DNA of 64,000 nucleotides from positions 53,407-117,406 of the forward strand of contig CALFAY010000026.1 of NCBI GenBank assembly GCA_937944855.1, in the 5' to 3' direction. A program made the translations under genes and the position numbers. Numbering within the stretch: position 1 is the stretch's first letter; the number at the start of each line of letters is the position of its first letter. The notes below the pieces were generated by a model. It searched no databases. It was not told the DNA's origin and worked only from the letters and a program-made list of their open reading frames with translations. The DNA is from an uncultured Planctomycetota bacterium (GTDB lineage: Bacteria > Planctomycetota > Planctomycetia > Gemmatales > HRBIN36). This document shows positions 18,714 through 28,049 of this stretch, one piece after another.

Positions 18714-19397
18714 ATGCCGCACGTCCTGTCCTTCACCCCTGAACTGTCCTTTGCCTGGGCGTTTGTGCTCCTACTGGTCGGGGCGATGATCGCCGCCAGC
18801 TGGTACGACCTGCGGTATATGGTCATTCCCAAGCCGCTGTCCCTGGCCACTTTCGGCCTCGGTATCGTCGTCAATGTCATTCGCGGCATCTGGCTGGCAA
18901 GCTCGGGAAGGCAGACTTGGCTGTTTGCTGAACCGTCCAGCATTCTGATCGGCGGTCTGGATGGTCTGCTGTTTTCCTTGGCGGGGTTCGCCACGGCGTT
19001 TGGTATCTTTCTGCTTCTCTGGATTTTGAACACGGCCGGGGGAGGAGACGTCAAGCAATTCGCGGCGGTGGGGGCCTGGGTCGGTCCGTTGTGGACGATC
19101 TATCTCCTGGTCGTCACCGTGATCTTCGTGGCGCTCATCTCCTTCGGCCAGATTTGTGTGAGATTCTTCAAGCGCGGGACGCGGGGCATGTTCCCCCAGC
19201 GGGTGTCGGTGGAACGAGGCAGCAAGGGAGAGGCGAAGTTCAAGGTGGCTCAGGGCCGACGGGTCGGTTGGGCCTTGCCGGCCACGCTGGCGGTCTTGCT
19301 GGTGATGTTCTGGGTTTTGCGAGTGGAACTCGGTTTGCAGGCACAACCTGGATCGGGTTCCGTCCCCGGGGCGGCCCAAAGCAATCCGAAGAACTAG
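18714..19397 (+). CDS. Prepilin peptidase, A24 family (CpaA/TadV type)
   Basis: This 227-residue membrane protein has the two aspartate motifs of A24 peptidases: SWYDLRYMVIPK near the N-terminus and GGGDVKQFAAVGAWVG in the middle, among about five hydrophobic helices. It would remove the leader from the Flp pilin and the TadE/TadG pseudopilins at the inner membrane. The C-terminal extension with charged loop and final helix is longer than in typical CpaA. The ATG at 18714 fits the family start; an in-frame ATG at 18684 would add ten residues. Confidence 0.88.
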   Translation: MPHVLSFTPELSFAWAFVLLLVGAMIAASWYDLRYMVIPKPLSLATFGLGIVVNVIRGIWLASSGRQTWLFAEPSSILIGGLDGLLFSLAGFATAFGIFLLLWILNTAGGGDVKQFAAVGAWVGPLWTIYLLVVTVIFVALISFGQICVRFFKRGTRGMFPQRVSVERGSKGEAKFKVAQGRRVGWALPATLAVLLVMFWVLRVELGLQAQPGSGSVPGAAQSNPKN

Positions 19398-19432
19398 CGG
19401 GCTGGAACAGAGAGAAATTCGGAGTCAGGACC

Positions 19433-19873
19433 ATGCGTTTGCGACTGCCCAGGAGAATGAAGCAAACAGGACGCCGGGGATCACTGACCGTCGAGATGAC
19501 GCTGTTGTTCCCGATCGTGCTGCTGTTCTTTCTGGGCATGATCGAGTTCAGCATGATGCTGCATGCTCGACAACAACTGCTGGCTGCCAGTCGGGAAGGA
19601 GCCAGGGTCGCGGCTCTGGGGGGCGACATCGAGGAGGTTCGGCAGGCGGTGCGGGCTTACCTGGGCGGCGGCCGACTGGGAGACGCCGATGTCCGGCTGA
19701 CGGCCCTCGACAGCGAACCTCTCCAGGACGCGCGGCAGATTCCCTCCGGCGAGCCGGTGGAGGTCTGGGTCAGCATCCCGGCGGGGTATGTCGTTCCCGA
19801 CCTGCTTCGGATCGTCGGCTACAGCATCCGGAACGAGGAACTGGTTGCACGAACCGTGATGCGGAAGGAATGA
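19433..19873 (+). CDS. TadE-like pseudopilin
   Basis: This 146-residue protein has the TadE signature RRGSLTVEMTLLFPIVLLFF followed by the helix LGMIEFSMMLHARQQLLAASREGAR. The soluble C-terminal domain ends in VARTVMRKE. TadE proteins are minor pilins of the Tad machine, processed by the A24 peptidase encoded just upstream (35-base gap). The ATG at 19433 is preceded by GGAG. The frame opens further upstream only as a shadow of the peptidase gene. Confidence 0.88.
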   Translation: MRLRLPRRMKQTGRRGSLTVEMTLLFPIVLLFFLGMIEFSMMLHARQQLLAASREGARVAALGGDIEEVRQAVRAYLGGGRLGDADVRLTALDSEPLQDARQIPSGEPVEVWVSIPAGYVVPDLLRIVGYSIRNEELVARTVMRKE

Positions 19874-19969
19874 GGACTTTGAGACCGTAGTGATTTCCAG
19901 AGGAGAAACCAAGCCCACAACGCGGCGGCGAGGCGCCGGCCGGAGCATCATAGCGAGGAGCAAAGCACC

Positions 19970-21343
19970 ATGAGAGCCAGTACCATTTTCGCCCTGATCG
20001 TCGCAGTGATTTTGGGGTTAGGAGCGGTGATCGCCGTCAAGGCATCCGGCATCCTCACCCCCGCAGAGCCGAAGAAGGAGACTCCGCCCTCCATCGTCGT
20101 AGCCGCCGCCAACATATTTGAAGGCAACGTCATCTCTGCCCGGGACGTGCGGCTGCGTCCGGTCCGCAACGACCAAGAGTTGCAACTTTACCGCGAGGGC
20201 AAGCTGCTGCCGCCGGTGACGGCCGCCGCGGTCAACCGCATCGCCGCGACCGACATCGTGGCTGACACGCCGCTGCGAGAGGAATTGCTTCAGCCGCTCC
20301 AGGGCGACGACCTTGGCCGGCAGCTGCTCCCCTGCGAACGGGCGGTCACGATCTGCATTGGAAATCAGTGGGCGGCCGGCGGCTTGATCCGCGTCGGCGA
20401 CCTGGTGGACGTGCAACTCATCACCACCGTGGAGGGCTGCGAAACCGGCCAAATGGTCAGCCGCACGGCGACCGGGGCAGTTCGACCGGCCGGCACTGGA
20501 TCGCCCCCTAACGGCCAGCAGGCCGGCGTGACCGGAACGCAGTCGGCCTCAGCGATCATCGTCCGAGGCGCCCGCATCATCGGCCGACGGACCCACCTCA
20601 ATCCCGTGGACACGCCGCTGGGTCGGATGTGCTGCACCAACTACACCCTGGCCATGAATCCCTACCGGGCGGGTCTGACCGAATATTGCAAGGACAAGGG
20701 CATCCTCGCCCTGCTGCCGGTCAGCCGACAGGAACGCAATCAGTTGATGCAGCAAGCGACTCAGAATCTTATGGGACGTGCATCGTCCGGTGATTCCACG
20801 TCCGATACCTCGGTCATCCGCAAGCCCGAAGACGGGCAGACCGGCGACCGGGCCGTGACGGCTTCCTATGACCGCAGCGGCGATCCCTACGCCGTCAACC
20901 CGATGGGCAGCTGCCGATTCAGCATTCCCGGAAATCCGGAATACGCCGACGAAGATCAGCGTGTCGCCGACTTCGTGGCTGGGTTGTACACCATCGGCGA
21001 ACATGACCTGATGCGTATCTTCCACCTGACCTGCCTTCAGCGGCCCGAACCGACTCCCCCCGTCTCGGTCGAGCGCGTCAATGGGCTGAGGTATGTTGGC
21101 GATCAGGTCTTCGATCCGCGCACGGGTCGTTCGGCAGGCTTCATGCCGGTGAACGACTTCAGCAAGGAAACGGTGGCTGGGACCGCTTATCCCCAGGGTG
21201 TCGGTCGGACGCCGATCGAGGGCAATGGCACCGCCCGCTACGCGGCACAAGGCGGTCAGGTTGGCGGCGTCGCCCCGGCGAGCGTCCGCTTCCAGCCTCC
21301 AGGTGGCAGGAGCGGCGGTTGCCCGACCTGTCCGAAACGTTGA
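19970..21343 (+). CDS. cpaB: Flp pilus assembly protein CpaB/RcpC
   Basis: This 457-residue protein has an N-terminal membrane anchor (TIFALIVAVILGLGAVIAV) and the SAF domain (SIVVAAANIFEGNVISARDV). The RcpC region follows (ERAVTICIGNQWAAGGLIRVGDLVDVQL). CpaB proteins sit in the periplasm and help the secretin or pilus channel. The C-terminal third (about 330-457) is an extra Pro/Gly-rich region without known motif. GAGGAG lies 7 bases upstream of the ATG. In other Tad loci a secretin gene normally follows cpaB; here a TadG-like gene does. Confidence 0.88.
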   Translation: MRASTIFALIVAVILGLGAVIAVKASGILTPAEPKKETPPSIVVAAANIFEGNVISARDVRLRPVRNDQELQLYREGKLLPPVTAAAVNRIAATDIVADTPLREELLQPLQGDDLGRQLLPCERAVTICIGNQWAAGGLIRVGDLVDVQLITTVEGCETGQMVSRTATGAVRPAGTGSPPNGQQAGVTGTQSASAIIVRGARIIGRRTHLNPVDTPLGRMCCTNYTLAMNPYRAGLTEYCKDKGILALLPVSRQERNQLMQQATQNLMGRASSGDSTSDTSVIRKPEDGQTGDRAVTASYDRSGDPYAVNPMGSCRFSIPGNPEYADEDQRVADFVAGLYTIGEHDLMRIFHLTCLQRPEPTPPVSVERVNGLRYVGDQVFDPRTGRSAGFMPVNDFSKETVAGTAYPQGVGRTPIEGNGTARYAAQGGQVGGVAPASVRFQPPGGRSGGCPTCPKR

Positions 21344-21493
21344 TAACTGCGATTGCCCAGGGGTCGGACTCGGACGTCCGACCCCGAACCTTCCCTCGGT
21401 CTGAGCCTCCCCTCAATCTGCTTGGACCGAGTTTTTTGAAGCTCCACCCCTCCCCAGATTCTTACACGAAAACGCTTCTGAGGTGCCTGGGCC

Positions 21494-22909
21494 ATGTTGC
21501 TGCCCCGCTTCCAGAACCGAAGGACTTGCGGATGCCGAGGCGGTTGCCGTCGCGGCGGCATGAGCGTGTGGATGGTCCTGGCCCTCGGCGTGCTTCTGGC
21601 TGCCCTGGCCCTGGCCGTGGACGGAGCCTACCTCTGGATGGCCAGGGTCGAGATGCGGAACGCCGCCGACGCCGTCGCCCTGGCAACTGCTCAGGCCCTC
21701 CTCCGGGACGAAGTGCTCACCAACCGCCCCGAAGCCATGTGGCGAACGACCCAGCAGGCATACAAGGAGGCGGCGCGGTATGGGCAGGTCAATCCGGTCC
21801 TGGGCCGTCCCCTCGAACTCGTTTTCGATCCCGGCGATCCGGAATCCAGCGACGTGGTTTTCGGCTACCGGGAAAGCGCGGAGGATCGCAATTTCCAGGC
21901 AGCCGTGGATCTCGGCGACGTCAACATCAACGCCGTCCGGGTGATCGCCCGACGCACCCGGCAGCGCGGGAATCCCGCGGGCATGTTCTTCGGACGCCTG
22001 CTCGGTCTCCCGATGGCGGATGTGGTGGCTTCGGCGACGGTCTATTTGGATCGCGACGTGATCGGTTTCCGCCCGGTTGGTCAACGGCCGGTTCCGCTCG
22101 CACCCCTGGCCCTGCTCTCCGATCCGGCCATGAGCAAGCCGATGGCCTGGGAGACGCAGACCTTGGGACCGATCTACGACGGGCCTCCCGACGCCGCGGA
22201 CCGCTTCAGTTTCGATCCGGTCCGCCGACGCTTTCTTGAAGTCGATGCCGAGGCAGACCCGTCGGCTCACGCCTTTGGCTCGGTGCCCGGCGACGGGATT
22301 TACGAAATGGAAGTGCGATTTCCGGTGGGAGAAGTCCCGACAAAGACCGATTCGGGGGACGAGGAAACCAACGCTTGTCTGGTGCTCCTGCGGCCCAATG
22401 ACGAATCCAGCGATCCTCCGGGAGTGACAGTCGCCCGTCATCTCCGCCAGGGCGTCACTTCCCACGATTTGAAGGAAATGGGTGGACAACTGGTTTTGGG
22501 AGAGGATAATCGGTTAGTTCTGGCTGGGATGCCTTCGATTAATGACGAGGCCGCGGACTCGCTGTATCAGGCCCTGGAGGCGTTGCGGGACTCGGCGGAA
22601 CCGCGGATCTGGCCCCTCTTCTCCGCGATCCTTGCAGATCAGGAAAGTGCGACGGGATGGAGGGTCACGATTCAGGGGTTCGTGGCGGCCCGCGTGGTTC
22701 GCGTGGTCCTGAGCGATGCGACGGGATCGGACCCGTCCTCGCCTGCCGGGGAGCACGGGGTGTCGGCCAGCCGACAACTCCAACTGGTGCTGCAACCGTG
22801 TCAGTTGGCCGTCAACGCTGCGGTCACGGATTCGGCCTGCCGTTACGCCAACCCCGGCGTCAGCATTCACAACCGCTACATCGCCAAGGTCCGCCTGGTC
22901 AACGAGTGA
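21494..22909 (+). CDS. TadG-like pilus-associated protein
   Basis: This 471-residue protein starts with a Cys/Arg-rich leader (MLLPRFQNRRTCGCRGG) and then GGMSVWMVLALGVLLAALALAVDGAYLW, the TadG_N-type membrane helix. This is followed by MRNAADAVALATAQALL, the conserved Asn/Ala-Asp-Ala motif of this family. The long extracytoplasmic domain lacks a recognisable von Willebrand module. It takes the position between cpaB and cpaE, and GAGGTG precedes the start. TadG-like proteins are minor structural components in the periplasm. Confidence 0.8.
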   Translation: MLLPRFQNRRTCGCRGGCRRGGMSVWMVLALGVLLAALALAVDGAYLWMARVEMRNAADAVALATAQALLRDEVLTNRPEAMWRTTQQAYKEAARYGQVNPVLGRPLELVFDPGDPESSDVVFGYRESAEDRNFQAAVDLGDVNINAVRVIARRTRQRGNPAGMFFGRLLGLPMADVVASATVYLDRDVIGFRPVGQRPVPLAPLALLSDPAMSKPMAWETQTLGPIYDGPPDAADRFSFDPVRRRFLEVDAEADPSAHAFGSVPGDGIYEMEVRFPVGEVPTKTDSGDEETNACLVLLRPNDESSDPPGVTVARHLRQGVTSHDLKEMGGQLVLGEDNRLVLAGMPSINDEAADSLYQALEALRDSAEPRIWPLFSAILADQESATGWRVTIQGFVAARVVRVVLSDATGSDPSSPAGEHGVSASRQLQLVLQPCQLAVNAAVTDSACRYANPGVSIHNRYIAKVRLVNE

Positions 22910-22961
22910 CCGTTCCGGTCGCTGCGGCAGGCCGACGGGCCGGTGTGGGAGAAACAGGTTT

Positions 22962-24074
22962 ATGCGGATCGTAGTCGCTTACGACGATGCCGGCCAGCGC
23001 GATTATCTGCGTCAGGTGGCATTGAGTCTGGGGCTGGAATGCACGGCCCAGGACTGCGTCCGCCTTGCCGACCTGGGAGTTCGCCTGGCTCAGGCCCCTT
23101 ACGATCTGGTGCTGATCGCGGCCGGTCAGCCCACGGGTCAGGTTCTCAATCTTGTCCAGCAGACGGCGGCTTATGTCAAAGTGCCGGTCCTGGTGGCTGG
23201 ACCGACGGGCGATCTTCAGACCGCTCTTCAGGCCATTCGGGCGGGGGCACGGGAGTATCTGGACGTTGCCCGCCTCCGCGAGGAGTTGAATCAAGCCTTG
23301 GAAAAGCTCAGTCAAAGCGGCGCGATCAACTATCGTCATGGGAAGCTGCTGGGAGTGACCGCGGCCCTGCCCGGGACAGGCGTCACCACCGTGGCTGTCA
23401 ATCTGGCCTTCGCCCTGGCCGAGCGGCTGCCGCGCCGCGTCGCCCTGGCCGAGATCGGCACCGGCGTGCCGGACCTGGCCTTGCAGCTCGATTTGCAGCC
23501 GCGGCACACCACGGCCGATTTGCACAAACTGTGGGACCGGCTCGACAGCACCATGATGATGCAGATGCTGGTGGAACACCCCGCGGGGACTTTCCTGCTG
23601 GTTCACGCTCCGGGAACGTTGCAGGCCGAACCGTTGTCCTGGAATGCCTTGCAACCGGCGCTGCTGTTGCTGAAGGCGATGCTGGATGTGACCGTACTCG
23701 ACTGCGGGCACTTCCTTGACCAGGCCCTGGGGCGGGCCTTGACCCTGTGCGACGTGGTCCTGGTTCCGGTGCGGCTCGACGTCGTCTCGCTGCGGCTGAC
23801 GCGGAAACTGATCCGCACGCTGGCGGAGGAGCACGGCGTCGCTCCGGAACGCATCCATGCCGTCGCCAACCGGACCGGCCAGCGACATCAGATCGCCTGG
23901 AAGCAAGCGGAGGAAACGCTCGGCCGTCCGATTCTGGAAGCGATTCCGGACGATCCCGGCACCGTCAACGAAGCCATCAACCACGGGGTGCCGCTGATCC
24001 GTGCCGCCCGCCGGGCCACGCTCACGCGGAGCTTCGACAAGCTGATCAGCCGACTCGAAGGCAAACCAGCTTGA
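22962..24074 (+). CDS. cpaE: CpaE/TadZ family localisation ATPase with degenerate P-loop
   Basis: This 370-residue protein has an N-terminal receiver-like domain (about 1-105, RIVVAYDDAGQRDYLRQVA) and a ParA/MinD-type domain (about 128-360) with DVTVLDCGHF and VLVPVRLDVVSLR. The deviant Walker A motif KGGxGKT is replaced by LPGTGVT (residues 136-142), so both lysines are missing and ATP hydrolysis is doubtful. TadZ proteins place the Tad machine at a pole or patch in the cell, and some are known to be non-canonical ATPases. The ATG at 22962 matches the receiver start. Confidence 0.87.
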   Translation: MRIVVAYDDAGQRDYLRQVALSLGLECTAQDCVRLADLGVRLAQAPYDLVLIAAGQPTGQVLNLVQQTAAYVKVPVLVAGPTGDLQTALQAIRAGAREYLDVARLREELNQALEKLSQSGAINYRHGKLLGVTAALPGTGVTTVAVNLAFALAERLPRRVALAEIGTGVPDLALQLDLQPRHTTADLHKLWDRLDSTMMMQMLVEHPAGTFLLVHAPGTLQAEPLSWNALQPALLLLKAMLDVTVLDCGHFLDQALGRALTLCDVVLVPVRLDVVSLRLTRKLIRTLAEEHGVAPERIHAVANRTGQRHQIAWKQAEETLGRPILEAIPDDPGTVNEAINHGVPLIRAARRATLTRSFDKLISRLEGKPA

Positions 24075-24248
24075 ACACGGAACACGGATGCGCCGTCATT
24101 AGACAGACTTCGGTCCGCCGGCAACAGGGAACCCTGGCGAACCGGCAGATGTGGGGCAATTTCCAGCGCATCTCCTGGGACTGGAGAATCATGCGTGATG
24201 CTGTCCGGTCCTCGGAGTCTACCTATTACCAGTTGCGAGAGTGTTCAG

Positions 24249-25694
24249 ATGTTTGATGCTATATTCAGCCGTCGGGGGATGCCGTCCAAGCCGCTCAACT
24301 CTCGCCCAGCGGATGATCGGGATGGGGAGAGCTTCGCCCTGCGTTTCCAGAAGCTCAAAGCACAAATCCATAGCCAGCTGGTGGAGATGATCGACATCTC
24401 CAAGCTCAGCCACTGGAAGCCGGACCGGCTCAAACGGGAAGTCCGTACTCTGGCTTCGCGGCTGGTCCAGGCCGTTCCCGAGACCCTCAATCAACTGGAA
24501 CGGGAACGGCTGGTGGAAGAAATCATGCACGAGGTCTTCGGCCTCGGACCGTTGGAAGTGTTGATGAACGACCCGACCATCAGCGACATTCTGGTCAATG
24601 GTCCGCGAACCGTGTACATCGAGCGGTTCGGCCGCCTGGAGCCGACCAACATCGTCTTCGCCGACGACGCCCACCTGATGCAGATCATCCAGCGGATCTC
24701 GGCCCGGGTCGGGCGGCGGGTGGACGAGATGTCCCCGATGGTGGACGCCCGCCTGCCCGACGGATCGCGCGTCAACGCCATCGTGCCGCCGTTGTCGCTG
24801 GAAGGGCCGGTGCTGTCCATCCGCCGCTTCGGCATCCGGCTGACGGCCGAAGATCTGCTCGTCAACGGCACCATGCCCAAGGACGTCTTGCGATTGCTCC
24901 AGGCCGCCGTGGAGGCCCGCCTGAGCATGTTGATTTCCGGCGGCACCGGCTCCGGAAAGACGACCCTGCTCAACGTGTTGTCGCGCTTCATTCCCCATGA
25001 TGAACGCTTGGTGACGATTGAGGATTCGGCCGAATTGCAGTTGCAGCAGCCGCACGTCGTCAAGCTCGAAACCCGGCCGGCCAACTTGGAGGGCGTCGGG
25101 GAAGTGCGGCAACGCGACCTGGTCCGCAACAGCCTCCGCATGCGGCCGGACCGCATCATCATCGGCGAGGTGCGCGGTCCGGAAGCGCTCGACATGCTTC
25201 AGGCCATGAACACCGGCCACGAAGGATCGCTCACCACCATCCACGCCAACGACACCCGGGACGCCCTCAGCCGCCTGGAAACCATGGTCACCATGGCCGG
25301 GTTCGAGATGCCCGTGACAGTCATCCGTCAATACATCGCCTCGGCGATCACGCTGGTGATCCAGCTGGCCCGGCTCAAGGGCGGACCGCGGAAGGTGATG
25401 CGGGTCTCGGAGATCCTCGGTCTGAAGGGCAAGAAGTATGTCGTGAAGGACATCTTCCGCTTCGAGCAGCTGGGCGTCCGCGACGGCGTGGCCGTCGGCG
25501 AGTTCCGGGCGACCGGCTACGTGCCCCGGTGCCTGACCCGCATCCGCATGGCCGGGATCGATCTCCCCGATGACTTGTTCGCTCAACGAGTTCTGTCCGT
25601 CGAGGAAGCACCCAGCACCTTGTCCCTGAGCAGTTGGGACAGCATCGACGAGATGGAGTCTTCCCTGACTCAGGCTTCCTCGGCCGAAAGCTAA
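24249..25694 (+). CDS. cpaF: Tad secretion ATPase CpaF/TadA
   Basis: This 481-residue ATPase has the CpaF N-domain (FGLGPLEVLMNDPTISDILVNGP) and Walker A GGTGSGKTTLLN with Lys237. It also has an Asp box, VTIEDSAELQL, the Walker B RPDRIIIGEVRGPEALDML, and the His box TGHEGSLTTIHAN. It powers pilus assembly as a hexamer at the inner membrane. The start at 24249 gives a usual N-terminus; an open frame upstream adds 18 residues without family support. The gene follows cpaE after a 174-base gap in which nothing is seen. Confidence 0.96.
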   Translation: MFDAIFSRRGMPSKPLNSRPADDRDGESFALRFQKLKAQIHSQLVEMIDISKLSHWKPDRLKREVRTLASRLVQAVPETLNQLERERLVEEIMHEVFGLGPLEVLMNDPTISDILVNGPRTVYIERFGRLEPTNIVFADDAHLMQIIQRISARVGRRVDEMSPMVDARLPDGSRVNAIVPPLSLEGPVLSIRRFGIRLTAEDLLVNGTMPKDVLRLLQAAVEARLSMLISGGTGSGKTTLLNVLSRFIPHDERLVTIEDSAELQLQQPHVVKLETRPANLEGVGEVRQRDLVRNSLRMRPDRIIIGEVRGPEALDMLQAMNTGHEGSLTTIHANDTRDALSRLETMVTMAGFEMPVTVIRQYIASAITLVIQLARLKGGPRKVMRVSEILGLKGKKYVVKDIFRFEQLGVRDGVAVGEFRATGYVPRCLTRIRMAGIDLPDDLFAQRVLSVEEAPSTLSLSSWDSIDEMESSLTQASSAES

Positions 25695-25720
25695 GCCGAT
25701 TCTCAACGAGGCTGACAGCC

Positions 25721-26689
25721 ATGAACGAGACTTTGTTGCTTATCCTGATCCTGGTCGGAGCCGCCGCTTTGACCATGCTGGTGTTCCTGGGCGTTCGAGC
25801 GGTGCTGGAGCGGCGTCGTCTGGCGCTGGAGCGTCGGCTGCGTCATAGCGATTCGGCCGAAATCCAGTTGGCCGATGCCATCGAGAAGTCCCTGGCCAGC
25901 GGGCAACTGGGCAACGGCCAGAGCAAGGCTCCGATTACGGCCCGGATCGACCAGGGATTCACCAGCATGGTCGAACGGGCCAGTGTCGGCTTGACCGCCG
26001 AGCAAGCCCTGGGCTGGATTTGCCTGGCGGGCGTCACCCTGGCTGCTGCTTTGTATCTCTGGAAGGAAGAGCTGTGGACGTTGGCAGCCGGGCTCCTGGT
26101 TGGCACGGCCGTGCCGATGGCGATTTTCCTGTACCTCCAGGCTCGCTGGCGGAAGCAGATTCAGCAACAGTTGCCCGACGCCTTTTTCCTCGTGGCTCGG
26201 TCGCTGCGTGCAGGCCTGAGCCTGGAACAGGCGTTGGCCCTGCTGGCTTCCGAGGGGCTGCCGCCGCTGTCCCAGGAGATTCGCCGCTGCGTCGAGAAGA
26301 TCAACCTGGGCATGGCCGTCCCGGCCGCGTTGCAAGCCACCGCGCGCCGCATCAATCTGGTGGATTTCAATGTCTTTGCCTCGATCATCGCCCTGCACCG
26401 CAACATCGGCGGCAATCTGCCCTTGCTAATGGATCGTCTGGCTGCCAGCACCCGCGACCGCAACCAGTTCGCCGGCTACTTCCGCTCGGCGACGGCCCTG
26501 GGCCGCATCACTGCCATCGCCATCGGCTCGGCCGTGCCGCTGATCTTCCTCGGCTACGCGTTCCTCGAACCGACTTACTTCAGCCGGTTCTTCGAAAGCT
26601 GGGCCGGCATCATCGCCCTGTGCATCGCCTTCGGACTGGAAATCGTCGGCGTTATCTGGCTGTTGTATCTGTTGCAGATCGACTACTAG
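25721..26689 (+). CDS. tadB: Tad pilus inner-membrane protein TadB
   Basis: This 322-residue protein has an N-terminal helix, a helix pair in the middle (ALGWICLAGVTLAAALYLW, then AAGLLVGTAVPMAIFLYLQ) and a T2SSF-type cytoplasmic domain (QQLPDAFFLVARSLRAGLSLEQAL, then LHRNIGGNLPLLMDRLA). C-terminal membrane helices end in WLLYLLQIDY. It is the platform protein that works with TadC above the CpaF hexamer. The ATG at 25721 lies 26 bases after the cpaF stop. Confidence 0.93.
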   Translation: MNETLLLILILVGAAALTMLVFLGVRAVLERRRLALERRLRHSDSAEIQLADAIEKSLASGQLGNGQSKAPITARIDQGFTSMVERASVGLTAEQALGWICLAGVTLAAALYLWKEELWTLAAGLLVGTAVPMAIFLYLQARWRKQIQQQLPDAFFLVARSLRAGLSLEQALALLASEGLPPLSQEIRRCVEKINLGMAVPAALQATARRINLVDFNVFASIIALHRNIGGNLPLLMDRLAASTRDRNQFAGYFRSATALGRITAIAIGSAVPLIFLGYAFLEPTYFSRFFESWAGIIALCIAFGLEIVGVIWLLYLLQIDY

Positions 26690-26705
26690 CGAAGCGAGGC
26701 CCATC

Positions 26706-27698
26706 ATGTTTCCGCTCACCGAAGAACTTCTCTGGCTGGGGCTGATCTTCCTGCTCGTCTCCGCGCTGGCGTTTACGCTGGTGTACCGCTTCACAGGGGC
26801 ACGACGGCCTGTGCCGACCGGCTTGGAGCCGGAGTCGAAGCCGGAACTGGCCCTCGGTTCGATGACTGAAGGTCTGGCCGCCCAGCTGCCGGTGGGGACG
26901 CAGCCCGGCTCGGACATCCACCGCGAACTGCTCGCTGCCGGGTATTACCGCAAGTCGGCTCCGACCGAGTATGCCGCCATACGCGCCTTGCTCACCATCG
27001 GGCCGCTCATCGTCGCCGGCATCGTGGCCGCTGTGGCAGAGACCTCCCAGATCTGGACCATCCTGGCCTTGGGGGTGCTGGGCGCGATGCTCGGCTTCAG
27101 CTTGCCCCGACTCTACATCGTGCTGCGGGGCCGGATGCGGGCACGGGCCATCGAACGCGGTCTGCCCGTCGCCATCGACATGCTGACGCTGTGCCTGTCC
27201 GCCGGGCAGAACATCCTCGGAGCCATCCAGCGGGTCGCCTCCGAAATCCGCTTCTCGCACCGCGTGCTTGCCGACGAACTGGAAATCGTCTATCGCCATG
27301 CGGAACTGCACGGACTGCAATTGGCCTTGCAGAAGTTCGCCGAACGTGTGCAGATTCCCGAGGTCCTCAACCTGGCCATGATCCTGATCCAATTCGAACG
27401 GCTGGGCACCAACGCTTCCACGACCCTGCTGGAGTACGCTCAGAACCTGCGCACCGCCTTGCGACAGCGGGCTGACACCAAGGCGAACCAGACCATGTTC
27501 TGGATGCTCTTCCCGACCTTGCTGTGCCTGTGGATCCCCGCGGCGATCGTGCTCATCGGCCCGGCCGTGCTGGAGTTCCAGAACTTCCGTCGGGCGGGGA
27601 CCGAGCAGTTGCGGGATGCCAAGCGGGAACTGGAAGAGTACAACCGGGAGAACGAAAGACGCTTCCTCCCGCAGCAGGAAGAGGAGATGAATCGCTGA
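26706..27698 (+). CDS. tadC: Tad pilus inner-membrane protein TadC
   Basis: This 330-residue T2SSF-family protein has an N-terminal helix (LLWLGLIFLLVSALAFTLVY), a helix pair about residues 95-140, and a cytoplasmic domain (RGLPVAIDMLTLCLSAGQNIL). The C-terminal end has LLCLWIPAAIVLIGPAVLEF and a charged tail. It pairs with TadB, which ends 16 bases upstream, as the inner-membrane platform. It is the last recognisable gene of the Tad locus. Confidence 0.92.
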   Translation: MFPLTEELLWLGLIFLLVSALAFTLVYRFTGARRPVPTGLEPESKPELALGSMTEGLAAQLPVGTQPGSDIHRELLAAGYYRKSAPTEYAAIRALLTIGPLIVAGIVAAVAETSQIWTILALGVLGAMLGFSLPRLYIVLRGRMRARAIERGLPVAIDMLTLCLSAGQNILGAIQRVASEIRFSHRVLADELEIVYRHAELHGLQLALQKFAERVQIPEVLNLAMILIQFERLGTNASTTLLEYAQNLRTALRQRADTKANQTMFWMLFPTLLCLWIPAAIVLIGPAVLEFQNFRRAGTEQLRDAKRELEEYNRENERRFLPQQEEEMNR

Positions 27699-28049
27699 CC
27701 TTTCGCCGCGAACGCTTGTCCAGTTTCCCGGAATGAAAGGATTCTCGCGGCGATGCCCGATATACCGCCCCTCCCCATTTTTTCCTGCCGGAACGGCCCA
27801 TCATCAGGAAGGACTTTCCGCCCCATTTCTTGCGCTCTCGCCTGGAGGAGCGGAACCCCGGCGACTTAGAATCGAGTCAGGCCCGCAGCAGATTTGCGGC
27901 TTCGGCTTGAGAAAAAAGCGGGGTTTTCGTGGAAATCCCGGCCGCAGGATTTGCTCTTTGCCAAAGGTGAGGAATGCTGAAGTAGCATCTCTTCCCGTTC
28001 CGGCGTGGGTTTGCGGATGCCGCCCACGAGTGCCCAGGAGCATCGCATC
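27699..28049. other. Intergenic region after the Tad locus
   Basis: No gene, RNA or clear terminator hairpin is seen in these 351 bases. A T-run near 27777 lacks a convincing stem. Confidence 0.5.

Noticed and set aside
24219..25706. 495-codon minus-strand frame across cpaF
   Set aside because: Antisense shadow of the Tad ATPase gene with no ribosome site.
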